DNA of 64,000 bases from Cohnella kolymensis (GTDB taxonomy: Bacteria; Bacillota; Bacilli; Paenibacillales; Paenibacillaceae). Positions 54,543-63,762 of this stretch are shown here, one piece after another. Within the stretch, counting starts at the first letter, position 1; each line of letters starts with the position of its first letter. Under the pieces are notes generated by a model that ran no database searches, was not told where the DNA came from, and saw only the letters and a program-made list of their open reading frames with translations. The stretch is taken from assembly GCF_000829465.1 (NCBI RefSeq), contig NZ_JXAL01000003.1, forward strand, positions 1 through 64,000. Reading direction: 5' to 3'. Position numbers and translations under genes: made by a program.

Positions 54543-56072
54543 GTGGACTATGTAGTGGAAATGCTGAACATCAGGAAAGAATTTACCGGTATCGTAGCGA
54601 ATGACGATATCACGATTCGCTTGAAGCGCGGGGAGATTCACGCGTTGCTCGGCGAGAACGGGGCTGGTAAGTCCACGCTGATGAGTATTTTATTCGGCAT
54701 GTATCAGGCGGATCGCGGTTCCATTAAGGTGAACGGCAAGGAAGTCCGGATATCGAATCCGAACGTTGCCAACCAGATGGGGATCGGCATGGTCCACCAG
54801 CATTTCAAGCTGGTGGAGGATTTTACGGTTACAGAGAATATCATTATGGGCAGCGAACCCCGGAAGTGGTTGGGTCTGGTGATGGACACCAGGAAAGCCG
54901 GCAAAAAAATTGAAGAGCTTTCCAAACAATACGGTTTAAATGTAGATCCGTACGCCAAAATTGAGGATATTTCGGTCGGTATGCAGCAGCGTGTGGAAAT
55001 ATTAAAGATGCTGTACCGGAAAGCCGAGGTTCTTATATTGGACGAGCCTACCGGTGTATTGACGCCGCAGGAAGTTCAAGAACTGGGCCGCATTATGAAA
55101 AATCTTATTAAAGAGGGCAAATCGATCATCTTGATCACCCACAAACTGAAGGAGATCAAAGCTTTTGCCGATCGCTGCACCGTAATCAGACGCGGTAAGA
55201 CGATCGGTACGGTCGACGTGGCCACAACTAGTGAAGGCGCTATGGCGGAAATGATGGTTGGCCGGCAGGTGTCATTCAAGGTGGAGAAGACCGACAGTGT
55301 GCCGGGTGACGTTGTGCTTCAAGTCAAATCGCTGACGGTGAGGAATAGCAAGAAGAGCCTCGCGCTTAATGACTTTTCTTTAGAAGTCCGCGCAGGCGAG
55401 ATCGTAGGAATTGCCGGCGTCGAAGGCAACGGACAATCAGACTTGGTGGAAGCGATCACCGGACTGCGCAAGGCTGAATCGGGCAGCATCGATCTGAATG
55501 GACAAAATATCACTGCAAAGTCGATCCGAGAACGGATTGAAAGCGGGATCGGCCATATACCGGAGGACCGTCAGAAGCGGGGCTTGATTCTCGACTATAC
55601 GCTGGCTGAGAATATGGTGCTGGAAGTCTATCACCGTGAGCCTTTTTCACGAAAAGGTGTATTGAAGAATTCGGCTATACGGCAGTATGCGAACCGAATT
55701 ATCGACAGCTTTGACGTCCGTTCCGGAGAAGGAGCTGTTTCGGCTGCCCGATCGCTGTCAGGCGGCAATCAGCAGAAAGCGATCATCGGCCGCGAAATCG
55801 AGCGCAATCCGTTATTGCTCATCGCTGTGCAGCCGACCCGCGGACTTGACGTCGGATCCATCGAGTATATCCACAAACGGCTGATCGAGCATCGCGACAA
55901 CGGTAAAGCCGTGCTGCTCATCTCACTGGAGCTGGATGAAATCATGAACTTGTCTGATCGCATTGCGATCGTGAATCAGGGAGAGTTGATCGGTGTGGTT
56001 AACGCTTCCGAAACGAACGAGAACGAAATCGGTTTGATGATGGCCGGCGTCAAAAGGGAGGAAGGCGCATGA
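54543..56072 (+). CDS. Nucleoside ABC transporter ATP-binding protein (two ATPase domains)
   Basis: This NupO-like ATPase energises nucleoside import. The 509-residue protein has an intact N-terminal Walker A GENGAGKSTLMS (about residue 36), Walker B VLILDEPTGVLTPQE (about 160) and the signature SVGMQQRVEIL. The C-terminal copy is degenerate at Walker A (GVEGNGQSDLV) and has SLSGGNQQKAIIGREI, with Val-Gln replacing the usual Asp-Glu after the Walker B strand (IAVQPTRGLD). GTG at 54543 follows GGGAGGAG. It overlaps the first permease (ATGA). Confidence 0.93.
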   Translation: MDYVVEMLNIRKEFTGIVANDDITIRLKRGEIHALLGENGAGKSTLMSILFGMYQADRGSIKVNGKEVRISNPNVANQMGIGMVHQHFKLVEDFTVTENIIMGSEPRKWLGLVMDTRKAGKKIEELSKQYGLNVDPYAKIEDISVGMQQRVEILKMLYRKAEVLILDEPTGVLTPQEVQELGRIMKNLIKEGKSIILITHKLKEIKAFADRCTVIRRGKTIGTVDVATTSEGAMAEMMVGRQVSFKVEKTDSVPGDVVLQVKSLTVRNSKKSLALNDFSLEVRAGEIVGIAGVEGNGQSDLVEAITGLRKAESGSIDLNGQNITAKSIRERIESGIGHIPEDRQKRGLILDYTLAENMVLEVYHREPFSRKGVLKNSAIRQYANRIIDSFDVRSGEGAVSAARSLSGGNQQKAIIGREIERNPLLLIAVQPTRGLDVGSIEYIHKRLIEHRDNGKAVLLISLELDEIMNLSDRIAIVNQGELIGVVNASETNENEIGLMMAGVKREEGA

Positions 56073-57148
56073 ACAGAATAGTCGTCTCCTTGGTCGCCGT
56101 ACTGTTCGGTTTGTTGGCTGGAGCTGTGCTCATGGCGGTAACGGGGCATAACCCGATTACCGGATACTCCTATTTGTTTGAGGGTGGGCTGAAGAATCCG
56201 GAGAGGATAGGGAACACGATGGCTACCGCCACGCCGTTGGTCTTCAGCGGCCTCGCAGTAGCATTCGCTTTCCGGACGGGGTTATTTAATATCGGCGTGG
56301 CCGGGCAATTGCTGTTCGGCGGTTTCTGCGCGTCTGCGGTCGGTTTGAATTGGGCTCTTCCGAAGCCGCTGCTGCTCATTGTCATGCTGATTGTGGGATT
56401 CCTGGGCGGTGCTCTCTGGGCAATTGTTCCCGGTCTCCTGAAGGCCAGATTCAATGTGCACGAGGTAGTCTCGTCCATCATGATGAACTGGGTGGCCTAC
56501 TGGACTGTTTATTACGCTGTCCCCGCTTACTTGAAGGCGCAATACAGCGAGACGGAATCGGCGCAGCTTCCTGAAGCCGCATCCTTGAAGGTGCCGTTCT
56601 TGACGGAGATGTTCGACGGCTCTTTTATCAATCTCGGACTGTTTGTTGCGGTCATTATCGTTCTTGTCGTTGGTTTCATCATTAACAGAACAACGTTCGG
56701 CTACGAGCTGAAAGCAGTGGGTCATAACCGGAGCGCAGCCGAATATGCGGGCATTGCCGTGAATCGCAGCATTGTATTCTCGATGGCGATCTCGGGTGGG
56801 CTTGCCGGGTTAGGCGGTGTGGCTCTGTATGCCGGCAATGCGTCCAACATTCAGATCGGCGTGCTGCCTTCTCAGGGTTTTGATGGAATTGCCGTTGCCT
56901 TGCTTGGAGCAAATACACCTATAGGCGTTTTCTTATCCGCTATGTTTTTTGGATTGTTGTATTCAGGCCGGGGATTTATGAATGCAATGACTGAGATTCC
57001 GCCGGAGATCGCGGATTCGATCATCGCCATCATCATTTACTTCGCTGCCACGAGCATTCTGATCGAACGTCTGATCAGATGGTTTATACGTCGTCGAAGA
57101 GCGAACACAAAAGCGAGCACGTCACAAGAAGGGAAGGTGGGAATGTAG
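56069..57148 (+). CDS. Nucleoside ABC transporter permease (NupP-like)
   Basis: This 359-residue protein has about nine or ten transmembrane helices (BPD_transp_2 type). Landmarks are GLFNIGVAGQLLFGG (about 72), VVSSIMMNWVAYW (about 132) and GYELKAVGHNRSAAEYAGI (about 210), the EAA-like coupling region. The start overlaps the ATPase stop; the second permease follows 1 bp downstream. The acidic, periplasm-facing loops and family place it in a BMP-dependent nucleoside importer. Confidence 0.92.
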   Translation: MNRIVVSLVAVLFGLLAGAVLMAVTGHNPITGYSYLFEGGLKNPERIGNTMATATPLVFSGLAVAFAFRTGLFNIGVAGQLLFGGFCASAVGLNWALPKPLLLIVMLIVGFLGGALWAIVPGLLKARFNVHEVVSSIMMNWVAYWTVYYAVPAYLKAQYSETESAQLPEAASLKVPFLTEMFDGSFINLGLFVAVIIVLVVGFIINRTTFGYELKAVGHNRSAAEYAGIAVNRSIVFSMAISGGLAGLGGVALYAGNASNIQIGVLPSQGFDGIAVALLGANTPIGVFLSAMFFGLLYSGRGFMNAMTEIPPEIADSIIAIIIYFAATSILIERLIRWFIRRRRANTKASTSQEGKVGM

Positions 57149-57149
57149 C

Positions 57150-58100
57150 ATGTGGACAACGATTACGCAAATCACTCCCTACGCCATTATTTTCACCATT
57201 CCGCTTCTGATTACGGCGCTCGGCGGACTGTTCAGCGAGCGAAGCGGCGTCGTTAACATCGGCCTTGAAGGACTTATGATCATCGGTGCTTTTTCCGGTG
57301 CATTCGTGATTTTCAAAGTAAATGAAATGTGGCCGGACAACCCTTATGTGCTGTGGTTAGGGATACTCGGCGCTCTAGTTGCGGGTGCGTTATTTTCTCT
57401 GCTTCATGCTTTTGCAAGCATTAACCTAAGCGCGGATCAGGTCATTAGCGGTACGGCGATTAACATGATTGCCGGAGCGCTTACGATATTTTTAGCGAGG
57501 AACATGACGGGCAGCGGAAATATCGAGCTGACCGGTTTTCAGCCGTACAATGTGCCGTACCTTTCCGATATCCCCGTCATAGGGCCATTGCTGTTCACCA
57601 AAACGTATGATACGACCTGGTTAATCTTGCTGGTATTAGCAGTTAGCGCCTACATCTTATACTTGACGCCGTTCGGGCTGCGCTTGAGGGCATGCGGGGA
57701 GCATCCGCACGCTGCGGAAGCCGCCGGCGTGAACGTGCAGAGAATGCGGTATATCGCCGTTATCATCTCGGGTGCTTTCGCCGGTCTTGGAGGAGCTATT
57801 ATTACGTTAACCTACGCGGGTCAATTCACCGGCAGCGTGTCGGGTTTAGGATTCTTGGCGTTGGCAGCCCTCATTTTCGGACAATGGAGACCGCTCGGCA
57901 TTCTTGGGGCAACCTTGTTCTTCGGTATTGCAAGTACCGTCGCTAATGTGTCCCAGGTCATTCCAGAGCTGGCCGTCATTCCACCGGTCATTCTCAAGGT
58001 ATTCCCGTACGTTGTAACTTTGATCGCACTCATCGTCTTCTCGAAAACCTCCCGAGCACCGAAAGCGGTAGGGGAACCGTACGATTCAGGCAAGCGGTAA
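57150..58100 (+). CDS. Nucleoside ABC transporter permease (NupQ-like)
   Basis: The second permease has 316 residues and about nine helices. It carries LGGLFSERSGVVNIGLEGLMI (motif at about residue 26) and the coupling segment GLRLRACGEHPHAAEAAGVN (about 180), followed by GAFAGLGGAIITLTYAG. ATG at 57150 follows GGGAAGGTGGGAATGTAGC. It is last in the operon; a terminator begins at 58117. Confidence 0.92.
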   Translation: MWTTITQITPYAIIFTIPLLITALGGLFSERSGVVNIGLEGLMIIGAFSGAFVIFKVNEMWPDNPYVLWLGILGALVAGALFSLLHAFASINLSADQVISGTAINMIAGALTIFLARNMTGSGNIELTGFQPYNVPYLSDIPVIGPLLFTKTYDTTWLILLVLAVSAYILYLTPFGLRLRACGEHPHAAEAAGVNVQRMRYIAVIISGAFAGLGGAIITLTYAGQFTGSVSGLGFLALAALIFGQWRPLGILGATLFFGIASTVANVSQVIPELAVIPPVILKVFPYVVTLIALIVFSKTSRAPKAVGEPYDSGKR

Positions 58101-58116
58101 ACTGATGTTTAGATGT

Positions 58117-58154
58117 AGAGGTTCTGCGGAGTGTCACTGCAGAACCTCTTTTTT
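58117..58154 (+). terminator. Terminator of the nucleoside transporter operon
   Basis: AGAGGTTCTGC (58117-58127) pairs perfectly with GCAGAACCTCT (58139-58149), followed by a T run. Confidence 0.9.
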
Positions 58155-58192
58155 GTGGAAGGACAGTATGCAATGCTGCCGCGCAGTGTCGA

Positions 58193-58610
58193 AGTGTCGC
58201 GTAAGGCGGTTTAGCCGCCTTACAGGCCGCGCACGGAGCTGAACTCACGCTGTAAGACGGTTTAGCCGCCTTATAGACACCGCCGCGCGGAGCCGAAGTG
58301 ACGCGTAAGGCGGTTTGGCCGCCTTACATGCTGTACGCCGAGCTGAACTCACGCTGTAAGACGGTTTGGCCGCCTTGCAGGCTGTACGCCGAGATGAAAT
58401 TTGTGCTCTAAGGTCGGCTACCGGACTTAGAGGCTGTTTAGCGAGCTGAAGTTTGTACTGTAAGGCCGATTTGCGAACTTACAGGCTGCCAGGGCTACCG
58501 AGCGTGCTGGAGCTGGTTAGCGGACTTATAGTTGCTTCTGGAACCGAATTAAGGCTGTAAGGCGGTATACCCACCTTGCAGGTCGTGCGCGCCTTACAGG
58601 CCGCGTCTGA
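58193..58610. repeat. Degenerate tandem array of palindromic ~50-bp units
   Basis: About eight units of roughly 50-55 bp are present, each with an inverted core like AAGGCGGTTT(A/G)GCCGCCTT. A spacer resembling GAGCTGAACTCACGCTG joins them. The first four are well conserved and later ones decay. No open reading frame of note is present. The interval 58155-58675 holds only this array and a terminator. Confidence 0.75.
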
Positions 58611-58615
58611 ATAAG

Positions 58616-58660
58616 AAAGGGCTGACCCCGGCAGATGATCTGCTTGGGACAGCCCTTTGT
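58616..58660. terminator. Terminator of the DUF4015 gene
   Basis: AAAGGGCTG pairs with CAGCCCTTT, with an inner GCAGAT/ATCTGC stem. It lies directly downstream of the minus-strand gene ending at 58676. Confidence 0.7.
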
Positions 58661-58675
58661 TCATGTTATGATAGC

Positions 58676-59836
58676 TTAATATTTCACGCCTGGTGTGTAT
58701 TTGTTGCCGGCGCTCCAGAGCAGGTATTCCTGAACGCCGGAATCGTTCAAGGCTTTGATTTGCGCTTGTACCTGAGCGGCTCCGTACTTCGTGTAGTGGC
58801 CTTTGCCGAGCCAGCTTGCCGTGAAATCCTGAATCCAAGGCCTGATGATCGGCTTCTCTTCGCCCAGAGGGGTAAGTTTCTTGTGCGTGTCGTCCATTGC
58901 GCCTTTGATTGTCGCATAAGGGGCTCTGTCAGGATCCTTCTGCTTGAACCACCCTGTGCTGTAATGGCTCGGATAAATCATCGGACAAATGACGTCGACG
59001 CCTTTGGAAATTTTCACGAAATCTTGACCGATGCCTTCCGCTGCGGGTACCGAAGCCGCATAACCGAAAATATCGACCGATACCCGTACGCCTAGTGGAG
59101 ACAGCTCTTTTTTGGCTTGCTCCACGAAAGCCGACACGATGTCGACGCGGGATTGTTCATTCTTGGTAAACTTGAGCGAGCTTGCTTTTTTCTCGAAGCC
59201 TTCGGGAAAGCGGACATAGTCGAACTGTATTTCCTTAAAGCCTAGCTTAGCGGCCTCTTTGGCAATTTCGATGTTGTAATCCCACACCTCTGTGCGGTAA
59301 GGATTAACAAATCGGTCGCCGCCGCCGTTTTGCCACACCGAACCGTTCTTAGTTACGAAGGAGAGGTCCGGACGTTTTTTGGCCAAAATGCTGTCTTTAA
59401 ATACCACGATTCTGGCAATCGGATAAATTTTATGCTGTTCCAGTGTCGCCATCGTCTTGCCGATATCCTTGATGAAAGGCTGCGGATGCCCCAGTTGCTT
59501 CAATTTCTCATTATCCGTCTTGTATGTTATGTAGCCTTCGTCATCCTTAATGTCGATAACCATGGAATTCAGTTCTGTTTTATCGAGCAAATCGATGAGA
59601 CTCGCCATTCTTGAACCGCCTGCACTGTATGCCGTTACATAGATACCTTTAACCGTCGGCGCATCCTTCTGAGGATCGCCGGAAGCGGTTTGCTGTTCTG
59701 CGCTGCCTGAATCTGCGATTTGTTGATGGGACGCGTTGGCCGCATTGTTCCACATCTTGCCTATTGAACTTGCATCTTGCTGCGGTCCGCTGATCGCCGA
59801 GTTAAGAAGCAGGAACAGCGTGAAAATAATATCCAT
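58676..59836 (-). CDS. Putative glycoside hydrolase, DUF4015 family (secreted)
   Basis: The 386-residue protein begins with a short hydrophobic segment (MDIIFTLFLLLNSAIS), a signal peptide or anchor. A low-complexity stretch to about residue 60 precedes a TIM-barrel DUF4015 domain. That domain has VKGIYVTAYSAGG, SMVIDIKDDEGYITY and the segment GFKEIQFDYVRFPEG (about 220), with acidic residues placed as in GH-type barrels. DVICPMIYPSHYSTGW and QAQIKALNDSGVQEYLLW follow. Substrate unknown; it probably acts on envelope glycans. Confidence 0.85.
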   Translation of the reverse strand: MDIIFTLFLLLNSAISGPQQDASSIGKMWNNAANASHQQIADSGSAEQQTASGDPQKDAPTVKGIYVTAYSAGGSRMASLIDLLDKTELNSMVIDIKDDEGYITYKTDNEKLKQLGHPQPFIKDIGKTMATLEQHKIYPIARIVVFKDSILAKKRPDLSFVTKNGSVWQNGGGDRFVNPYRTEVWDYNIEIAKEAAKLGFKEIQFDYVRFPEGFEKKASSLKFTKNEQSRVDIVSAFVEQAKKELSPLGVRVSVDIFGYAASVPAAEGIGQDFVKISKGVDVICPMIYPSHYSTGWFKQKDPDRAPYATIKGAMDDTHKKLTPLGEEKPIIRPWIQDFTASWLGKGHYTKYGAAQVQAQIKALNDSGVQEYLLWSAGNKYTPGVKY

Positions 59837-59996
59837 GTTTTTCTCTCCCTATAAGCTCTGTAAGAAGATTATAAACGAGTACAGAGGGTTCAAACACGGG
59901 TATTTTGTAGTGTTTTGTAGAATTTTGCCGGGACATTATAAAATTTTTTCTTATATTTCTAATGTATTCTCCACCCAAGGATTCATGAATTTATGA

Positions 59997-60830
59997 CTAA
60001 CCCATATGCCGGCGAAAAGAGCCAATGACTTCGACCGTCGGCACGATGTTAACGAAAGCTTTCGGATCGATCTCTTTAACTAATCTTTTCAGTTCGGCCA
60101 GCTCATAACGGGTGGTAACCGTCATGAGCAAATCCCTCTGCTCGCTGGTGTATGCGCCTGTTGTTTGGATAATGGTAACCCCGCGCGGGATTTGCATCAG
60201 GCGTTGGCGGAGCTCCTGCGATTGATTGGTCACAATAAGAGCAGTCACCTTAAGATGGGGGGTATGCATCATGTCGATCACTCTTCCCGTTAAATAGATG
60301 GAGAGCATAGAATAGAGAGCGGCATTCCAGTCTTTTTGCATAACACCCAAGGTAACAATGACAAAAGTATTCAAGACGACTGTCAGAATTCCGATAGGAA
60401 CGTCGCGATAACGGGTAATAATGGCTGCGAGGATGTCGAAGCCGCCCGAAGATCCTCCATATCGAAAAGTTACAGCCGTGCCGAGTCCGACGAGCACTCC
60501 GCCGAATACGGCCGCCAGCAATCGATCGTTTGTGATATCCATCAGGGGTATGAATTGCAGAAATACTGTGGTCGCCACAACCGTCACCATGCTGAGAGCA
60601 ATGAAACGTAAACCTAAAGCCCGGTACCCCCAGAGCAGAATCGGAACATTCAGGGCAAAATACAACCAGCCGATATTCCACCCGCTCAAGTATCCGACGA
60701 CCATAGCCACGCCGGACACGCCGCTGCTGAGCAGCTGCTGGGGGATGAGCAGCATCTTGAAGCCGCAGGCGACTAATGCGGCACTGATTATCATTAAAAA
60801 TACGGGTCCGAGTGCGGAAATTCTCTTCAT
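59997..60830 (-). CDS. YitT-family membrane protein (DUF161 with DUF2179)
   Basis: The 277-residue protein has five or six transmembrane helices in the YitT domain. These include LLSSGVSGVAMVVGYLSGW and VFGGVLVGLGTAVTFRYGG SSGGFD-type loops. A C-terminal cytoplasmic DUF2179 domain covers about 210-277 (GVTIIQTTGAYTSEQRDLLM). I chose ATG 60830, which has AAAGGAG 9 bp upstream; upstream codons lack such a site. Function unknown. The 160-bp gap to the DUF4015 gene shows nothing recognisable. Confidence 0.88.
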   Translation of the reverse strand: MKRISALGPVFLMIISAALVACGFKMLLIPQQLLSSGVSGVAMVVGYLSGWNIGWLYFALNVPILLWGYRALGLRFIALSMVTVVATTVFLQFIPLMDITNDRLLAAVFGGVLVGLGTAVTFRYGGSSGGFDILAAIITRYRDVPIGILTVVLNTFVIVTLGVMQKDWNAALYSMLSIYLTGRVIDMMHTPHLKVTALIVTNQSQELRQRLMQIPRGVTIIQTTGAYTSEQRDLLMTVTTRYELAELKRLVKEIDPKAFVNIVPTVEVIGSFRRHMG

Positions 60831-60931
60831 CACATAGCGCTCCTTTTGACAGCATGGAACAAGTATAACGTTAACGTTCCCATGGGAAAAAGATGTCATC
60901 CTTAATTGGTCCGTTTTTCCCTGTGCTGGAG

Positions 60932-60956
60932 TTTACAAACAGGTTTGTGCTATAAT
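60932..60956 (+). promoter_or_regulatory. Probable sigma-A promoter of the RNA helicase gene
   Basis: TGCTATAAT (60948-60956) is an extended -10. TTTACA at 60932 is a -35-like hexamer but at short (13 bp) spacing, so the extended -10 probably dominates. Confidence 0.45.
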
Positions 60957-61018
60957 GAACTGATTATTTTTTTGGAAGCCGTACTTTCTAGGCCCAACAA
61001 GAAGGAGATTGAAAAAGT

Positions 61019-62665
61019 TTGAGTACATTTGCAGAGTTTGGTTTGGAGCCCGACGTACTTCAAGCCATATCGGAGATGGGGTTTGAAGAGGCGACGCCAA
61101 TCCAAGCGAAAGCGATTCCTGTCGCCATCGCAGGCAAGGATATGATCGGTCAAGCGCAGACTGGTACAGGTAAAACCGCCGCGTTCGGTATTCCCCTGAT
61201 CAGTAACATTGACGCTAAGGAAGATCGTATCGTGGCGTTAATCATGGCGCCAACACGCGAGCTGGCCATTCAGGTGGCTGAAGAAATCGAGAAGCTTGGA
61301 CGTTTCAAGGGACTTCGTTCCTTGGCTATATATGGCGGTCAAGACATCTCACGTCAAATCCGGTCATTGAGACGGAAGCCGCAGATCATTATCGGAACAC
61401 CCGGTCGTTTGCTGGACCACATTAACCGCAAGACCATCAAGCTTGACGATGTTCGCACCGTTGTATTGGATGAAGCGGACGAAATGCTGGACATGGGCTT
61501 TATGGAAGATATCCAATCCATCCTGAGCCTTGTTCCCGATGAACGCCAGACATTGCTGTTCTCGGCGACCATGCCGGCGAACATCCAGAAGCTTGCGCAG
61601 AAATTTTTGAGGAATCCGGAACATATCTCCGTTATTCCTAAGCAAGTCAGTGCGCCTTCGATCCAACAATTCTACATTGAAGTGCAGGAACGGATGAAAT
61701 TCGACGGCCTGTGCCGTTTGCTGGACATGGAGCCTCCTGAGCTTGCAATCATTTTCGGCCGTACGAAGCGCCGCGTAGCGGAGTTGTCGGAAGCGTTGAT
61801 GAAGCGCGGCTATGCCGTCGACGGACTGCATGGCGACCTGTCGCAGAACCAGCGCGACACCGTTATGCGCAAGTTCCGTGACGGAAGCATCGATGTATTG
61901 GTGGCGACGGACGTAGCGGCGCGCGGTTTGGATGTATCCGGCGTAACACACGTTATCAACTTCGACTTGCCGCAGGATCCGGAAAGCTATGTGCACCGGA
62001 TCGGCCGGACGGGCCGCGCGGGTAAAGAAGGAACGTCCTGGACGTTCGTTACTCCGCGTGAAACGGATCACCTGCATTTGATCGAGAAGGTTACACGCCA
62101 CCGTATCGCCAAGAAGGCTCTGCCTACCATATCCGAAGCGATGGAAGGCAAGCAGAAGCTGATGGCCGAGCGAGTGATGGAGGTCATCAAGAGCGAAGAG
62201 GACGTCACCGAATACAAATGGGTGGCTATGCAGCTGTTGGAGCAATACGATTCCGTCCAACTGCTTGCGGCGGCAATGAAGCTGCTCACTGGAGACAAGA
62301 AAGACGTTAACGTAGCCCTTACGCCTGAAGATCCGATTCGCTCGAAGAGACGGAAGTTCGACGGCAATCGCGGTCCCGGCGGAGGCGGCGGTTACGGAAG
62401 CGGCGGGCGCAGATATGGCGGCGGCAGCGGTCAAACCGGCGGAGCTTATCGCCAGGGACAAGGCCGCTCGGATTCTCGCGGCGGTTCGACTTATGGCGGG
62501 CAGCAACGGAAACCGTATAATGGCGGACCCCGAGGCAGCAGCAGCACCAGCAGCACAACATCACGCGATGACAGCTATCGCGAGGGCAATCGCGGGGGGC
62601 GTAACGAGCGCCGCGATGAGGGAAGAAACAGCCGTTCCCAGAGCGAAGACTACGTGAACATCTAA
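61019..62665 (+). CDS. cshA: DEAD-box RNA helicase, CshA-like, with RGG-type tail
   Basis: This RNA helicase acts in degradosome and cold-adaptation functions. The 548-residue protein shows the Q motif ([13 protein letters not shown]), Walker A AQTGTGKT (about 47), DEAD in [13 protein letters not shown] (about 155), SAT, and motif [15 protein letters not shown] (about 330). The tail from about residue 445 is Gly/Arg/Ser-rich ([16 protein letters not shown]), typical of RNA binding. TTG at 61019 is preceded by GAAGGAGATT at good spacing; no ATG fits. DUF624 gene follows 36 bp after. Confidence 0.93.
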   Translation: MSTFAEFGLEPDVLQAISEMGFEEATPIQAKAIPVAIAGKDMIGQAQTGTGKTAAFGIPLISNIDAKEDRIVALIMAPTRELAIQVAEEIEKLGRFKGLRSLAIYGGQDISRQIRSLRRKPQIIIGTPGRLLDHINRKTIKLDDVRTVVLDEADEMLDMGFMEDIQSILSLVPDERQTLLFSATMPANIQKLAQKFLRNPEHISVIPKQVSAPSIQQFYIEVQERMKFDGLCRLLDMEPPELAIIFGRTKRRVAELSEALMKRGYAVDGLHGDLSQNQRDTVMRKFRDGSIDVLVATDVAARGLDVSGVTHVINFDLPQDPESYVHRIGRTGRAGKEGTSWTFVTPRETDHLHLIEKVTRHRIAKKALPTISEAMEGKQKLMAERVMEVIKSEEDVTEYKWVAMQLLEQYDSVQLLAAAMKLLTGDKKDVNVALTPEDPIRSKRRKFDGNRGPGGGGGYGSGGRRYGGGSGQTGGAYRQGQGRSDSRGGSTYGGQQRKPYNGGPRGSSSTSSTTSRDDSYREGNRGGRNERRDEGRNSRSQSEDYVNI

Positions 62666-62701
62666 ATATTACTCGACTCCATCAGGGAGGACATATACCC
62701 C

Positions 62702-63460
62702 ATGGAAATGCGGGGATTGATGGGCGGCTTTTACCGGCTGTCCGAATGGATTATGAGACTGTCGGTCACGAACCTTTTGTGGCTGTTCACCTCTCTGCCG
62801 TTTTGGCTGCTCGTGTTCACCTTGTTTATTCCAGGAGCCGTTGCTCAGTGGCAAGCGACAACGGTCATACTGGCAATACTAGCACCTTTTACTTTATTTC
62901 CGGCGACCTCGGCTATGTTCTCGGTCGCCCGGAAATGGGTGCTTGGGGACACGGACGTGCCGCTGCTTCGGACATTCTTCAAAAGCTACAAGCAGAATTT
63001 CCTGCAGGCGATGATCGGCGGAATTTTGTATGCCGCATTGTTCGCGATACTGATCATCGACTTTCAAGTGTATTGGAAGCAAATCACGCAGTTTCAAGTG
63101 ATCGCTTACCTGTTTCTGGCGTTGATGCTGCTGATGTTGATCTCACTGCTGCATTTTTTCTCTCTGCTGTCTCATTTTCATATGAAGACAGCGCAGCTGC
63201 TGAAGAATGCGCTCATTTTGACAATCGGCCGTCCCGTTCGTTCTCTTATGATGGCCGTCGGGGTAGCAGCCGTACTGTTTCTAAGCGTGAAGTTCCCGTT
63301 TCTCATCCCGTTTTTCTTCGGAAGCATGATCGCAGTGTACACTTTCTACAACTTTAATCTGATCATCCAGAAGATGATGCTGCTTAAAGACGCTGCAGAT
63401 GAGGCAAATGCCGAAGATGCAACGGACGAAGGTAAAGACAACCAGCATATCCAGACTTAG
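62702..63460 (+). CDS. YesL-family (DUF624) membrane protein
   Basis: The 252-residue protein has five or six transmembrane helices. The family start is MGGFYRLSEWIMRLSVTNLLW, then FPATSAMFSVARKWVLGD (about 75) and a C-terminal acidic, low-complexity tail. YesL proteins often sit near sugar ABC transporters; here it follows a helicase gene, so the context gives no function. The ATG at 62702 follows GGGAGGACATATACCCC. Confidence 0.82.
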   Translation: MEMRGLMGGFYRLSEWIMRLSVTNLLWLFTSLPFWLLVFTLFIPGAVAQWQATTVILAILAPFTLFPATSAMFSVARKWVLGDTDVPLLRTFFKSYKQNFLQAMIGGILYAALFAILIIDFQVYWKQITQFQVIAYLFLALMLLMLISLLHFFSLLSHFHMKTAQLLKNALILTIGRPVRSLMMAVGVAAVLFLSVKFPFLIPFFFGSMIAVYTFYNFNLIIQKMMLLKDAADEANAEDATDEGKDNQHIQT

Positions 63461-63464
63461 ATGA

Positions 63465-63493
63465 TTTACTTTTACGCTCAGTCTGCTTATAAT
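63465..63493 (+). promoter_or_regulatory. Sigma-A promoter of the 6S RNA
   Basis: TTTACT (63465-63470) and TATAAT (63488-63493) are 17 bp apart, placing the start near 63500, just where the folded RNA begins. Confidence 0.65.
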
Positions 63494-63499
63494 TAAACT

Positions 63500-63682
63500 A
63501 TTCCTGCGATGTACGTGACGGCGTTTTATTGTTTTGAACCAATGTTTGTTTCAAGGGAGCTTTATATTGCCAACCGGCTGACATGCCCCCGAAAAGGGAC
63601 GTCAAAAGCTTGGCTGCGGGCACCCACCTGCTAAAGCAGGTTCAGAAACATGCACGTCGAACGGCATAAGCGGGTTTTTTTT
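63500..63682 (+). ncRNA. ssrS: Probable 6S RNA
   Basis: 6S RNA binds sigma-A RNA polymerase by mimicking an open promoter. The 183-nt region folds as one long interrupted hairpin. CCTGC/GCGGG and ACGTG/CACGT form the base. TGTTTT-GAACC pairs with GGTTC-AGAAACA, and GCCAA/TTGGC plus TGAC/GTCA form the apical stem. A small hairpin ACCTGC/GCAGGT sits in the 3' side of the central bubble, as in known 6S RNAs. A sigma-A promoter precedes and eight T residues follow. No reading frame competes. Called by structure, not by database match. Confidence 0.7.
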
Positions 63683-63762
63683 GTTTACTTACCCTTTAAT
63701 CCCCGGGTCAAGCGTGGTAAGATTATTGGTAGCGCGAATGGCACCCGGAGGGAGAGAGAGCA

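Noticed and set aside
58193..58610. CRISPR array
   Set aside because: Repeats are degenerate, spacers are themselves repeated, and no cas genes are present.
61364..62506. Minus-strand frame of 380 codons
   Set aside because: Antisense shadow of the DEAD-box helicase gene, with no recognisable domain.
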